Positions 1 to 5,538 of a stretch of DNA of 11,035 nt are shown here, piece by piece. Position 1 is the first letter of the stretch, and every line of letters starts with the position of its first letter. The notes under the pieces are model-generated. The model saw nothing but the letters and a program-made list of their open reading frames with translations, searched no databases and had not been told where the DNA came from. A program made the translations under genes and the position numbers. The stretch covers positions 1 to 11,035 of the forward strand of contig JALHDK010000051.1 in assembly GCA_022838965.1 (NCBI GenBank), read 5' to 3'. The DNA is from Actinomycetales bacterium (lineage in GTDB: Bacteria; Actinomycetota; Actinomycetes; Actinomycetales; Actinomycetaceae).

Positions 1-81
1 CGCCAGCAGCGCGCGCTTCTCGAGGCGCGAGCGCGTGGCGGCGACGGCGGTGGACGTGGCCACGAGGTCGGCGAGCAGCAT
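1..81 (-). CDS. ATP-dependent DNA ligase, N-terminal fragment (cut by left window edge)
   Basis: Only the first 27 codons from the chosen ATG (complement of 79-81) are present; the frame stays open to base 1. The peptide begins MLLADLVATSTAVAATRSRL and continues EKRALLA, which matches the conserved opening of actinobacterial LigB-type ATP-dependent DNA ligases (M-L-L-x-D-V/L-x-x-T-S-x-x-V-A-A-T-x-S-R-x-x-K). These enzymes seal nicks using ATP, in addition to the essential NAD-dependent LigA, and are generally accessory repair ligases. An in-frame ATG four codons upstream (complement of 91-93) and a GTG (complement of 106-108) are alternatives; none has a strong Shine-Dalgarno, and 81 is chosen because family members start with MLL. 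The catalytic lysine (KxDG) lies beyond the edge, so activity cannot be judged. It lies 61 bp downstream of the small membrane protein gene on the same strand. Confidence 0.7.
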   Translation of the reverse strand, partial: MLLADLVATSTAVAATRSRLEKRALLA

Positions 82-142
82 GTGCCCGATCATGCCCGGT
101 GCCCGCACGTCCTGCGCGGTGAGGGGAGGCAGGCCAGCCTCG

Positions 143-544
143 TCAGTCCGCCGGGCGGCCCGGCGAGAGCACCAGCACTGCGATGACGATGGCCGAGATC
201 ACGGAGATGCCCGCCATGATGCGGAGGGCCGCGGGGACGCCGGGGGCGAACAGGCCGGGGAGGGCGCCGAGCGTGCTCAGGACGACCGTACCCACCACCA
301 GGCGGAGCGCCGTGCGGTGGCCGCCCCTCCAGGCCAGCACCACCGCGACAAGGCCGACCACACCGAGCAGGGCGCCGAGCACGAGCACCGGGAGCGGGGG
401 GCCAACCTCCCCGACCGGCGTCGGGCTGAGGACGGAGAGAACGGAGAGAAGAGAGAAGATCGCGGCGAGCACGAGCCCCACGCGCTGGCGGCGGCCGAGA
501 GGGGTCGTGGGGCTGAGTGCGGTGGTGGTGGCGGTGGTGGTCAT
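143..544 (-). CDS. Small four-helix integral membrane protein, function unknown
   Basis: A 133-residue protein that I do not recognise. The first ~20 residues are Thr-rich and hydrophilic, ending in the basic patch GRRQR. Four hydrophobic segments follow at roughly residues 22-40, 51-71, 79-100 and 106-127, and the C-terminus is short and polar (SPGRPAD). There are no cysteines, catalytic motifs or signal-peptidase site. The ATG at 544 has a good Shine-Dalgarno, GAGGAG at 551-556, six bases away. An in-frame GTG at 577 with its own GGAGG at 584-588 would add 11 residues (VSDPNDSEEPT) and is a real alternative. The gene is divergent from a NarL-type response regulator and shares its 163-bp regulatory region. 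It could be a regulatory target of, or accessory to, that two-component system; this is inference from position only. The ATP-dependent ligase gene follows on the same strand. Confidence 0.75.
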   Translation of the reverse strand: MTTTATTTALSPTTPLGRRQRVGLVLAAIFSLLSVLSVLSPTPVGEVGPPLPVLVLGALLGVVGLVAVVLAWRGGHRTALRLVVGTVVLSTLGALPGLFAPGVPAALRIMAGISVISAIVIAVLVLSPGRPAD

Positions 545-550
545 GGTCGG

Positions 551-556
551 CTCCTC
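551..556 (-). promoter_or_regulatory. Ribosome binding site GAGGAG for the small membrane protein
   Basis: On the minus strand GAGGAG is followed by six bases (CCGACC) and ATG at 544. This supports the ATG start, but a second Shine-Dalgarno/GTG pair lies 33 bp upstream in the same frame, so the choice is not certain. Confidence 0.6.
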
Positions 557-583
557 GGAGTCGTTGGGATCGGACACCACAAC

Positions 584-588
584 CCTCC
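584..588 (-). promoter_or_regulatory. Alternative ribosome binding site GGAGG for an upstream in-frame GTG start
   Basis: Minus-strand GGAGG is followed by six bases (GTTGTG) and then GTG at 577-575, in frame with the small membrane protein. If used, the protein gains an acidic N-terminal leader of 11 residues. A second GTG three bases closer is less well spaced. Confidence 0.35.
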
Positions 589-619
589 GTTCGCGATGCT
601 GCCCGCCGACAGGGCCAGC

Positions 620-684
620 CTTCCCGACCGCGCTCCTGGCCGCAATCCCCGGATCCGGGAACAACTTCCCGTGTCGCCGGGAAG
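620..684. promoter_or_regulatory. Divergent regulatory region with repeated CTTCCCG half-sites (candidate operator)
   Basis: The 545-707 intergenic region separates the small membrane protein (minus) from the response regulator (plus). It holds CTTCCCG at 620-626, CGGGAA at 656-661, CTTCCCG at 665-671 and CGGGAAG at 678-684. The last two form a perfect 7-bp inverted repeat around a 6-base spacer (TGTCGC). The two direct CTTCCCG copies are 45 bp apart. A separate 12-bp palindrome, CCCGGATCCGGG, lies at 648-659. NarL/LuxR-type regulators bind inverted repeats near promoters and often control their own genes, so autoregulation is a natural reading but is inferred. No convincing -10/-35 pair can be assigned on either strand. 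Confidence 0.4.
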
Positions 685-707
685 GGGTGCCCTGCCATCC
701 TTGGCAC

Positions 708-1367
708 ATGCCGGTGCGCGTGCTCATCGCGGGCGACCATCCCGTGGTCCGCGGGGGCCTGCGCGCCCTTCTCGGCACGATCGAGGGGCTGGAGGTCGTG
801 GGCGAGGCCGTCGACGGCGTCGCGGCCATCCGGGAGGCGCATGTGCTGCACCCCGACGTCGTGCTGATGGACGTCCGGATGCCGGGGGTGGACGGGATCG
901 AGGCCACCCGCCGGCTCCGGGCCGCCCTCCCGGACGTCGCCGTCATCATGCTCACCATGTACGACGACGACGCCACCGTGTTCACCGCCATGCAGGCCGG
1001 CGCGCGCGGCTACCTGCTGAAGGGCGCGGAGCAGGAGGAGATCGTGGCCGCCATCCGGGCGGTGGCCGCCGGTCAGGCGATCTTCGGACCCGGGGTGGCC
1101 GCCCGGGTGCTGGGGTTCTTCGCGACGCCGCCGGTCCCGTCGGCGCGACCCGCGCTGGGAAACGAACCCTTCCCCCAGCTGACCGAGCGCGAGCGCGAGA
1201 TCCTCGCCCACCTGGCCGCCGGCAAGCGGACCGCCGCCATCGCCGCGGAGCTCTTCCTCTCGCCCAAGACCGTCAGCAACAACCTCACCGCGATCTTCGC
1301 GAAGCTGCAGGTCGCGGACCGGGCAGGTGCGATCATCCGGGCGCGCGAGGAGGGGCTCGGGATGTGA
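708..1367 (+). CDS. NarL/LuxR-family two-component response regulator
   Basis: A 219-residue protein, normal length for the family. The receiver domain spans about residues 3-120: the phosphoacceptor is D55 in VLMDVRMPG, the switch threonine is T83 in MLTMYD, and the conserved lysine is K105 in GYLLKG. After a linker (~121-155), residues 157-219 form a GerE/LuxR helix-turn-helix (LTEREREILAHLAAGK, then LSPKTVSNNLTAIFAKL) that binds DNA when phosphorylated. The acidic pocket is unusual: the usual D-D before H-P is G9-D10 (IAGDHPVV), so one acidic residue is missing. The start is chosen because MPVRVLIAGDHP aligns with typical family N-termini; no Shine-Dalgarno is visible, so translation may be leaderless or weakly initiated. 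The stop overlaps the kinase start by four bases, so the two are co-translated partners. Likely targets include its own promoter region and the divergent membrane gene (inference). Confidence 0.93.
   Translation: MPVRVLIAGDHPVVRGGLRALLGTIEGLEVVGEAVDGVAAIREAHVLHPDVVLMDVRMPGVDGIEATRRLRAALPDVAVIMLTMYDDDATVFTAMQAGARGYLLKGAEQEEIVAAIRAVAAGQAIFGPGVAARVLGFFATPPVPSARPALGNEPFPQLTEREREILAHLAAGKRTAAIAAELFLSPKTVSNNLTAIFAKLQVADRAGAIIRAREEGLGM
1347..1355 (+). promoter_or_regulatory. Ribosome binding site for the histidine kinase, inside the response regulator gene
   Basis: GAGGAGGGG ends eight bases before the GTG at 1364 and sits within the last codons of the regulator gene. It fixes the kinase start at a GTG that overlaps the regulator stop (GTGA), indicating translational coupling. 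Confidence 0.75.
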
Positions 1368-3127
1368 ACCTGACTGTCGAGGCGCTCGCGCTCGCCGGAG
1401 CGGCGCTGGCGGCGCTGGTGTCCGGGATCGCGCTGCTCCGGATCCCACCCACCCGGCCGAGCGGCGTCGCCCTCACCCTCGCCGGCGTTGCCCTCCTGGC
1501 CGGGGTCGCCCTCGGTGCTGCCGCGTCCGAGTCGGGCGCCCGGCTCGCACTTGTGGCCGGCGGGTTGCTGTTGCTGCCGCTCGCGCTCGTCACCTACCCG
1601 CGGGCGGCGTGGCGGCATCCCGTCGAGTTCGTGGCGCTCATCCTGGTTGCGGGTGCGGGCGGATTCGCCCTTCTCCTCGCCCCGGACGCCGGCGCGGTGG
1701 GGACGCTGGGGCTGGTGAACGCCGTCGTCGTCATCGTGCACCTGTGGTGGGCGTTCGAGCGCGGCCCGCGGGCGGACCGGCAGCCGCTCGTGTGGGTGTC
1801 ACTGGCGCTCGGCGTGGCCTTCGTCGCGGCTGTCGTCGCGGCATTCGTCGACCTCGGTGCGCCGGGACGCACGATCGCCGTCCTGCTCGTCGGCGGCGTT
1901 CCGATCTCGATGGCTGTCGGGGCGAGGCAGCCCGAGGTCGTGGACGCCCGCGGACTGCTGGTGAGGTTCGTCGTCGTGGTGACCGTGGCCGTGGGCTTCC
2001 TCGCGCTGGTGGTCGGGGTCGCATCCCTCGTCGAGGTCGTGGGGGGCAGCCCGCCTGGCCTGACGGTCGTCGCGATCATCGCCATGGTCGCCGCGTTCGG
2101 GGTGCACCCGCTGCAGGTGGTGCTGCGCGGCGTCGTCGACGAACTGCTCTTCGGCCGCCGCCCGGACCCGCTGGGGGCGGCGACGCGAGTCGTCGGCGCG
2201 ATCGGGGACGACCCCGCCGCCGCGCTCACCGCCATCCGCACGACCCTCGTGCTGCCCTACGCCGCGCTCCTCCTGGACGGCGAGACCGTCGCCGAGTCGG
2301 GCGTGGCGGTGACGCACACCCGGCGGCGCGCTCTCGACCTCGGGGACGGGCGCAGCGGTGAGCTGGTGGTGGGCCTGCGCCCCGGTGACCTCGCCCTGAC
2401 CGCCGGCGACGACCACGCCCTCCAGCTCGTGACGCCGTTGCTCGCTCAGACCCTGCGGGCGCGGGCACTGGCGGACGAGCTGCGCGTCTCGCGCGGCCAC
2501 GCGATCGCCCGGATCGAGGAGGAACGCCGCCGGCTTCGCCGCGACCTCCACGACGGGCTCGGTCCCCGGCTCTCCGGCATCGCCTTCACCGCGGATGCCG
2601 CCCGGAACACGCTCGGTGACCCGGAAGCCGCCGCCGCACTCCTGCGCACCGTCCGTGCCGAGACCGCGAACGCGATCGCGGATGTCCGCTCCCTCGTCTA
2701 TGGCCTGCGGCCGCCCGCGCTGGACGAACTCGGTCTCGTCGGAGCGCTGCGACAGCAGGTGGTGGGGGTGCGCACCCCGGGTGGCGCCTCCCTGGCGGTG
2801 TCCCTGGTGGCGGCGGACCTGCCGCCGCTCCCCGCGGTCGCCGAGGTGGCGGCGTTCCGCATCGTGACCGAGGCGGTCGCCAACGCCGCCCGGCACGCGG
2901 GGGCGCGCACCGTCGTCGTCCGGCTGGCTCTGGTGGGGAACGCCCTCGAGGTGGAGGTCGACGACGACGGCGTGGCGGCGGCGTCGGGCCCAACGGGGGG
3001 CGCGGCGTGGCGGCCCGGGGTGGGACTCACCTCCATGCGCGAACGGGCCGGCGAACTCGGGGGGACCCTCGAGGCGGGCCCGGGTCCGAACGGCGGACGC
3101 GTCCGGGCGGTGCTGCCCCTCGCGTGA
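1364..3127 (+). CDS. Membrane sensor histidine kinase (HisKA_3 type), partner of the adjacent regulator
   Basis: A 587-residue protein starting at GTG. The N-terminal half is membrane-embedded, with about eight or nine hydrophobic segments near residues 4-25, 32-52, 60-77, 86-105, 111-130, 141-162, 169-186, 200-224 and 231-251, joined by short loops. There is no large extracytoplasmic sensor domain, so the signal is probably sensed in or near the membrane. Residues ~265-365 form a GAF-like linker. The HisKA_3 dimerisation domain carries the phosphoacceptor H396 in RRDLHDGLGPRLSG. The HATPase domain has an N-box with E503 and N507 (VTEAVANAARHAG) and G-boxes at DDDG (533-536) and GVGLTSMRERAGELGG (from 552). 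Biochemically it should autophosphorylate and pass the phosphate to D55 of the regulator. The gene ends four bases before the convergent secreted-protein gene, and no hairpin terminator is visible between them. The ligand is unknown. Confidence 0.93.
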   Translation: MNLTVEALALAGAALAALVSGIALLRIPPTRPSGVALTLAGVALLAGVALGAAASESGARLALVAGGLLLLPLALVTYPRAAWRHPVEFVALILVAGAGGFALLLAPDAGAVGTLGLVNAVVVIVHLWWAFERGPRADRQPLVWVSLALGVAFVAAVVAAFVDLGAPGRTIAVLLVGGVPISMAVGARQPEVVDARGLLVRFVVVVTVAVGFLALVVGVASLVEVVGGSPPGLTVVAIIAMVAAFGVHPLQVVLRGVVDELLFGRRPDPLGAATRVVGAIGDDPAAALTAIRTTLVLPYAALLLDGETVAESGVAVTHTRRRALDLGDGRSGELVVGLRPGDLALTAGDDHALQLVTPLLAQTLRARALADELRVSRGHAIARIEEERRRLRRDLHDGLGPRLSGIAFTADAARNTLGDPEAAAALLRTVRAETANAIADVRSLVYGLRPPALDELGLVGALRQQVVGVRTPGGASLAVSLVAADLPPLPAVAEVAAFRIVTEAVANAARHAGARTVVVRLALVGNALEVEVDDDGVAAASGPTGGAAWRPGVGLTSMRERAGELGGTLEAGPGPNGGRVRAVLPLA

Positions 3128-3131
3128 GCAG

Positions 3132-4091
3132 TCAGGGACGGTCGGCGCAGGAGTAGTCGTGGTCGAGCTGTCGCGCGACGTACTGGGTGAGGGTGACCGT
3201 GCCCCCGGGCGTCAGGGGTGACCTGGCGCAGAAGGAGACCGCCGAGTCCAGACTCGTGGCGCCGGCGAGCCAGCTGTCGAGGCCGGCGAGGGCACCGGTG
3301 CGTCCGTTGCCGCCCACAATGATCTCCCACTGGTACGCGGTGGAGTACAGCCCGACCTCGGCCCCCTCCGACTGGTAGTAGGCGGTCATCCCCTCCAGCA
3401 CGGCCGCGTTCCTCGCCCGCCCGTCGGCACCGTTCTGCCAGGTGTTCCCGGTCTCGACATCCAGCCACACGACCGTCTCCGCGAGGTCCACCTGGACGCG
3501 GGCGACGGCGGCGGCCTCCTCGACCAGGTCCGCGGCCCAGGCCGCGCGTCCGTGGCCGTACTCCCACGAGCAGGCGAGGTCGTTGACGCCCGCACCGGCC
3601 GCGTCCGTGCAGGACTGGGACTCGCCGGGCACCGCGTTGTACGGGTTCTCCCGGCTCGTCTCCGACGGCCAGGTGACGATCTCGAAGTCCGTCAGGACCG
3701 CCCCCGGGTTGGCGGTGTTGACGTACAGCTGCAGCCCGGGCTGATTCGCCAGGCCCGGCAGGCCGGCGGCCCAGGCGAGCTGGGCGGGAAGACAGGGATT
3801 CGCCTTCGCCGCCGTGCCGCCGTTGACCCCGACGATCCCGAAGCGCGCATTCCTGGGGATCACCGTGGCACCCCGCGAAGTGTAGGACTCGCCGTTCCAG
3901 CCGGATCCCGTGCACTGCGGGTAGGAGATGTCGTTGCCGACGGGGTTGATGACCGAGATCCGCTCCTTCCTGTCCGCCGCCGCGGGCGCGGCATCGGACG
4001 CCGCCGCGGGCGCGGCGGCGAGCACCACGGGCGTCAACGACAGCAGGACCGTTGACAGCACGGGCAGGAGGAGTCCCCGGTGTCTGGTCAT
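3132..4091 (-). CDS. Secreted protein with a GH25-like (lysozyme-fold) domain
   Basis: A 319-residue protein with a clear Sec signal peptide: basic start MTRHRG, hydrophobic core to about residue 27, and an Ala-rich cleavage region near 31-39. The mature part has features of the GH25/DUF1906-like TIM-barrel group: an early aspartate strand (DISYPQC, D54), a strand FGIVGVNGG, the central acidic pair WLDVETGN (D211, E213, equivalent in layout to the GH25 catalytic D-x-E), GLYSTAYQW, and a late LTQY followed by LDHDYSC (D310, D312). Six cysteines (60, 100, 161, 174, 288, 315) suggest up to three disulphides, consistent with an exported enzyme. If active it would cleave peptidoglycan or another cell-wall glycan; it may instead be a non-catalytic relative. 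No cell-wall-binding repeats or sortase motif are present. Start ATG at 4091 lacks a Shine-Dalgarno but lies seven bases after a TACGAT -10-like element. Fold assignment is by motif only. Confidence 0.65.
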   Translation of the reverse strand: MTRHRGLLLPVLSTVLLSLTPVVLAAAPAAASDAAPAAADRKERISVINPVGNDISYPQCTGSGWNGESYTSRGATVIPRNARFGIVGVNGGTAAKANPCLPAQLAWAAGLPGLANQPGLQLYVNTANPGAVLTDFEIVTWPSETSRENPYNAVPGESQSCTDAAGAGVNDLACSWEYGHGRAAWAADLVEEAAAVARVQVDLAETVVWLDVETGNTWQNGADGRARNAAVLEGMTAYYQSEGAEVGLYSTAYQWEIIVGGNGRTGALAGLDSWLAGATSLDSAVSFCARSPLTPGGTVTLTQYVARQLDHDYSCADRP

Positions 4092-4098
4092 CTCAACA

Positions 4099-4104
4099 AT
4101 CGTA
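4099..4104 (-). promoter_or_regulatory. Possible -10 element of a leaderless promoter for the secreted protein
   Basis: Minus-strand TACGAT matches the actinobacterial TANNNT -10 consensus and is followed by exactly seven bases (TGTTGAG) and then the ATG. That spacing puts the transcription start at or next to the A of the start codon. No well-placed Shine-Dalgarno exists (the nearest, GAGGG, is 15 bases away), which fits a leaderless mRNA. No good -35 is seen. Confidence 0.4.
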
Positions 4105-4142
4105 CGCCCTCGCGACCGTTGGCGGGCAGAGCTGAGCGACCA

Positions 4143-4205
4143 TCGGCGGCACGTCGCCGAGGGAGGGCCGTGGGCGGGGGGCCGTCCGCATGCCGGAACA
4201 CGGCC
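4143..4205. promoter_or_regulatory. Intergenic inverted repeats upstream of lat (candidate operators)
   Basis: The 132-bp divergent region 4092-4223 must carry the promoter of the lysine operon. It contains TCGGCG (4143-4148) facing CGCCGA (4155-4160) around a 6-base spacer, and GGCCGT (4180-4185) facing ACGGCC (4200-4205) around 14 bases that include the palindrome GCATGC (4188-4193). A TAGCGT (4213-4218) lies five bases before the lat ATG and could be a -10 of a near-leaderless transcript. Short GC-rich inverted repeats arise often by chance, so this is tentative. Confidence 0.25.
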
Positions 4206-4223
4206 GGCGAGTTAGCGTTGATC

Positions 4224-5537
4224 ATGGCCGTGACCATCGCCCCGCCAGACGTGCGCACACTGCTCGCCCGGCATCTGCTCGTGGACTATCTACCCCTTGT
4301 CCTCGACCTGGACGCATCCCAGGGAACCACCCTCGTGGACCAGGTGACCGGTGACACCTACCTCGACATGTTCACCTTCTTCGCCTCCAACCCGCTCGGC
4401 ATGAACCATCCGCTGCTCGCGAAGGACGAACAGTTCCGGGCAGAACTGCTGACCGCGGCGCTCAACAAGCCCAGCAACTCGGATGTCCCCACCGTGGAGA
4501 TGGCCCGGTTCGTCGAGACCTTCGCCCGCGTGATGGGTGACCCCGCGCTGCCGCACTACTTCTTCATCGAGGGCGGCTCCCTCGCCGTCGAGAACGCCCT
4601 CAAGGTGGCGTTCGACTGGAAGTCGCGCTGGAACGAGGAGCACGGCCGCTCGCCGGACCTCGGCACGAAGGTCCTCCACCTCACCGGGGCCTTCCACGGC
4701 CGCTCCGGGTACACGATGTCGCTGACCAACACGGACCCGAACAAGATCGCCCGCTTCCCGAAGTTCTCCTGGCCCCGCATCCCCGCCCCCTTCATCTCCC
4801 CGGAGCACGACGTCGTGGAACTGGAGCAGCACACCCTCGCCGCCGCCCGCACGGCGTTCGAGGACAACCCGCACGACATCGCCTGCTTCATCATGGAGAC
4901 GATCCAGGGGGAAGGGGGCGACCACCACTTCCGCCCCGAGTTCTTCGCCGCCATGCGGGACCTGTGTGACAGGTATGACGCCCTCTTCGTCCTGGACGAG
5001 GTCCAGACGGGGGGCGGCATGACGGGGACGCCGTGGGCCTACCAGCAGCACGGGGCGGACCCGGACGTGGTGGCCTTCGGGAAGAAGTTCCAGGTGTGCG
5101 GCGTGACCGCCGGGCGCCGGGTGGACGAGGTCCCGGACAATGTCTTCCGCGTCCCCAGCCGCATCAATTCGACCTGGGGTGGCAACCTGACCGACATGGT
5201 CCGCTCCCGCCGGATCATGGAGGTGGTGGAGGCCGAGGACCTGATGGGCAACGCCCGGAGGCGTGGTGCCGAGCTGCTCGGGGCCCTGCGCGATCTCGCC
5301 GACCGCCACGCCATCGTGAGCAATCCGCGCGGGCTCGGCCTCATGTGCGCGGTCACGCTGCCCAACACCCGGATCCGCAACGAGGTCCTGCAGCGTCTGA
5401 TGGATGAGGAGCACGTGATCATGCTGGGGTGCGGGGAGCGTTCGCTGCGTGTCCGGCCGCCCCTCACCGTGTCCTCCGACGACGTCGGACGCGCCATGGC
5501 GGCCCTCGACCGCGCCCTCTCGACAGTGGAGGCCTGA
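4224..5537 (+). CDS. lat: L-lysine 6-transaminase (lysine epsilon-aminotransferase)
   Basis: A 437-residue class III (fold type I) PLP aminotransferase, normal length for Lat. Lat moves the epsilon-amino group of L-lysine to 2-oxoglutarate, giving 2-aminoadipate 6-semialdehyde, which cyclises to piperideine-6-carboxylate, plus glutamate; it is cytosolic. Diagnostic segments are FFASNPLGMNHP (53-63), FIEGGSLAVENALKVAFDWK (114-133), TGAFHGRSGYT (154-164), METIQGEGGDHH (224-235), LDEVQTGGGMTGT with PLP-pyridine aspartate D258, and AFGKKFQVCGVTAGRRVDEV with the Schiff-base lysine at K287 by the class III pattern. NSTWGGNLTDMVR (315-327) is highly characteristic of Lat as opposed to GABA or ornithine transaminases. 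Start ATG 4224 is chosen for fit to homologue N-termini; upstream in-frame codons look non-coding. No strong Shine-Dalgarno is seen. It is the first gene of a tight operon: hglS starts one base after its stop. Confidence 0.93.
   Translation: MAVTIAPPDVRTLLARHLLVDYLPLVLDLDASQGTTLVDQVTGDTYLDMFTFFASNPLGMNHPLLAKDEQFRAELLTAALNKPSNSDVPTVEMARFVETFARVMGDPALPHYFFIEGGSLAVENALKVAFDWKSRWNEEHGRSPDLGTKVLHLTGAFHGRSGYTMSLTNTDPNKIARFPKFSWPRIPAPFISPEHDVVELEQHTLAAARTAFEDNPHDIACFIMETIQGEGGDHHFRPEFFAAMRDLCDRYDALFVLDEVQTGGGMTGTPWAYQQHGADPDVVAFGKKFQVCGVTAGRRVDEVPDNVFRVPSRINSTWGGNLTDMVRSRRIMEVVEAEDLMGNARRRGAELLGALRDLADRHAIVSNPRGLGLMCAVTLPNTRIRNEVLQRLMDEEHVIMLGCGERSLRVRPPLTVSSDDVGRAMAALDRALSTVEA
5528..5532 (+). promoter_or_regulatory. 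Ribosome binding site GGAGG for hglS
   Basis: GGAGG lies within the last codons of lat, six bases before ATG 5539, with the lat stop (5535-5537) in between. It fixes the hglS start and implies coupled translation. Confidence 0.75.
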
Positions 5538-5538
5538 C

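Noticed and set aside
126..141. Hairpin GAGGC-AGGCCA-GCCTC just after the small membrane protein stop
   Set aside because: The stem is only 5 bp and has no U-tract; too weak to call a terminator in DNA this GC-rich.
183..707. N-terminal extension of the response regulator frame
   Set aside because: The receiver fold starts at MPVRVLIAGDHP; the upstream residues lie antisense to the small membrane protein and have no domain character.
35..1363. Long upstream extension of the kinase frame (443 codons)
   Set aside because: The extension overlaps the small membrane protein, the promoter region and the whole response regulator and translates to low-complexity Arg/Gly/His text. The GTG at 1364, with GAGGAGGGG, is the true start.
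3977..4018. Imperfect direct repeat around GCCGCGGGCGCGGC
   Set aside because: It encodes the Ala/Pro-rich segment around the signal-peptide cleavage site; explained by codon bias, not a mobile or regulatory repeat.
3552..4055. 167-codon plus-strand frame opposite the secreted protein
   Set aside because: Antisense shadow of a gene with a clear signal peptide and GH25-like motifs.
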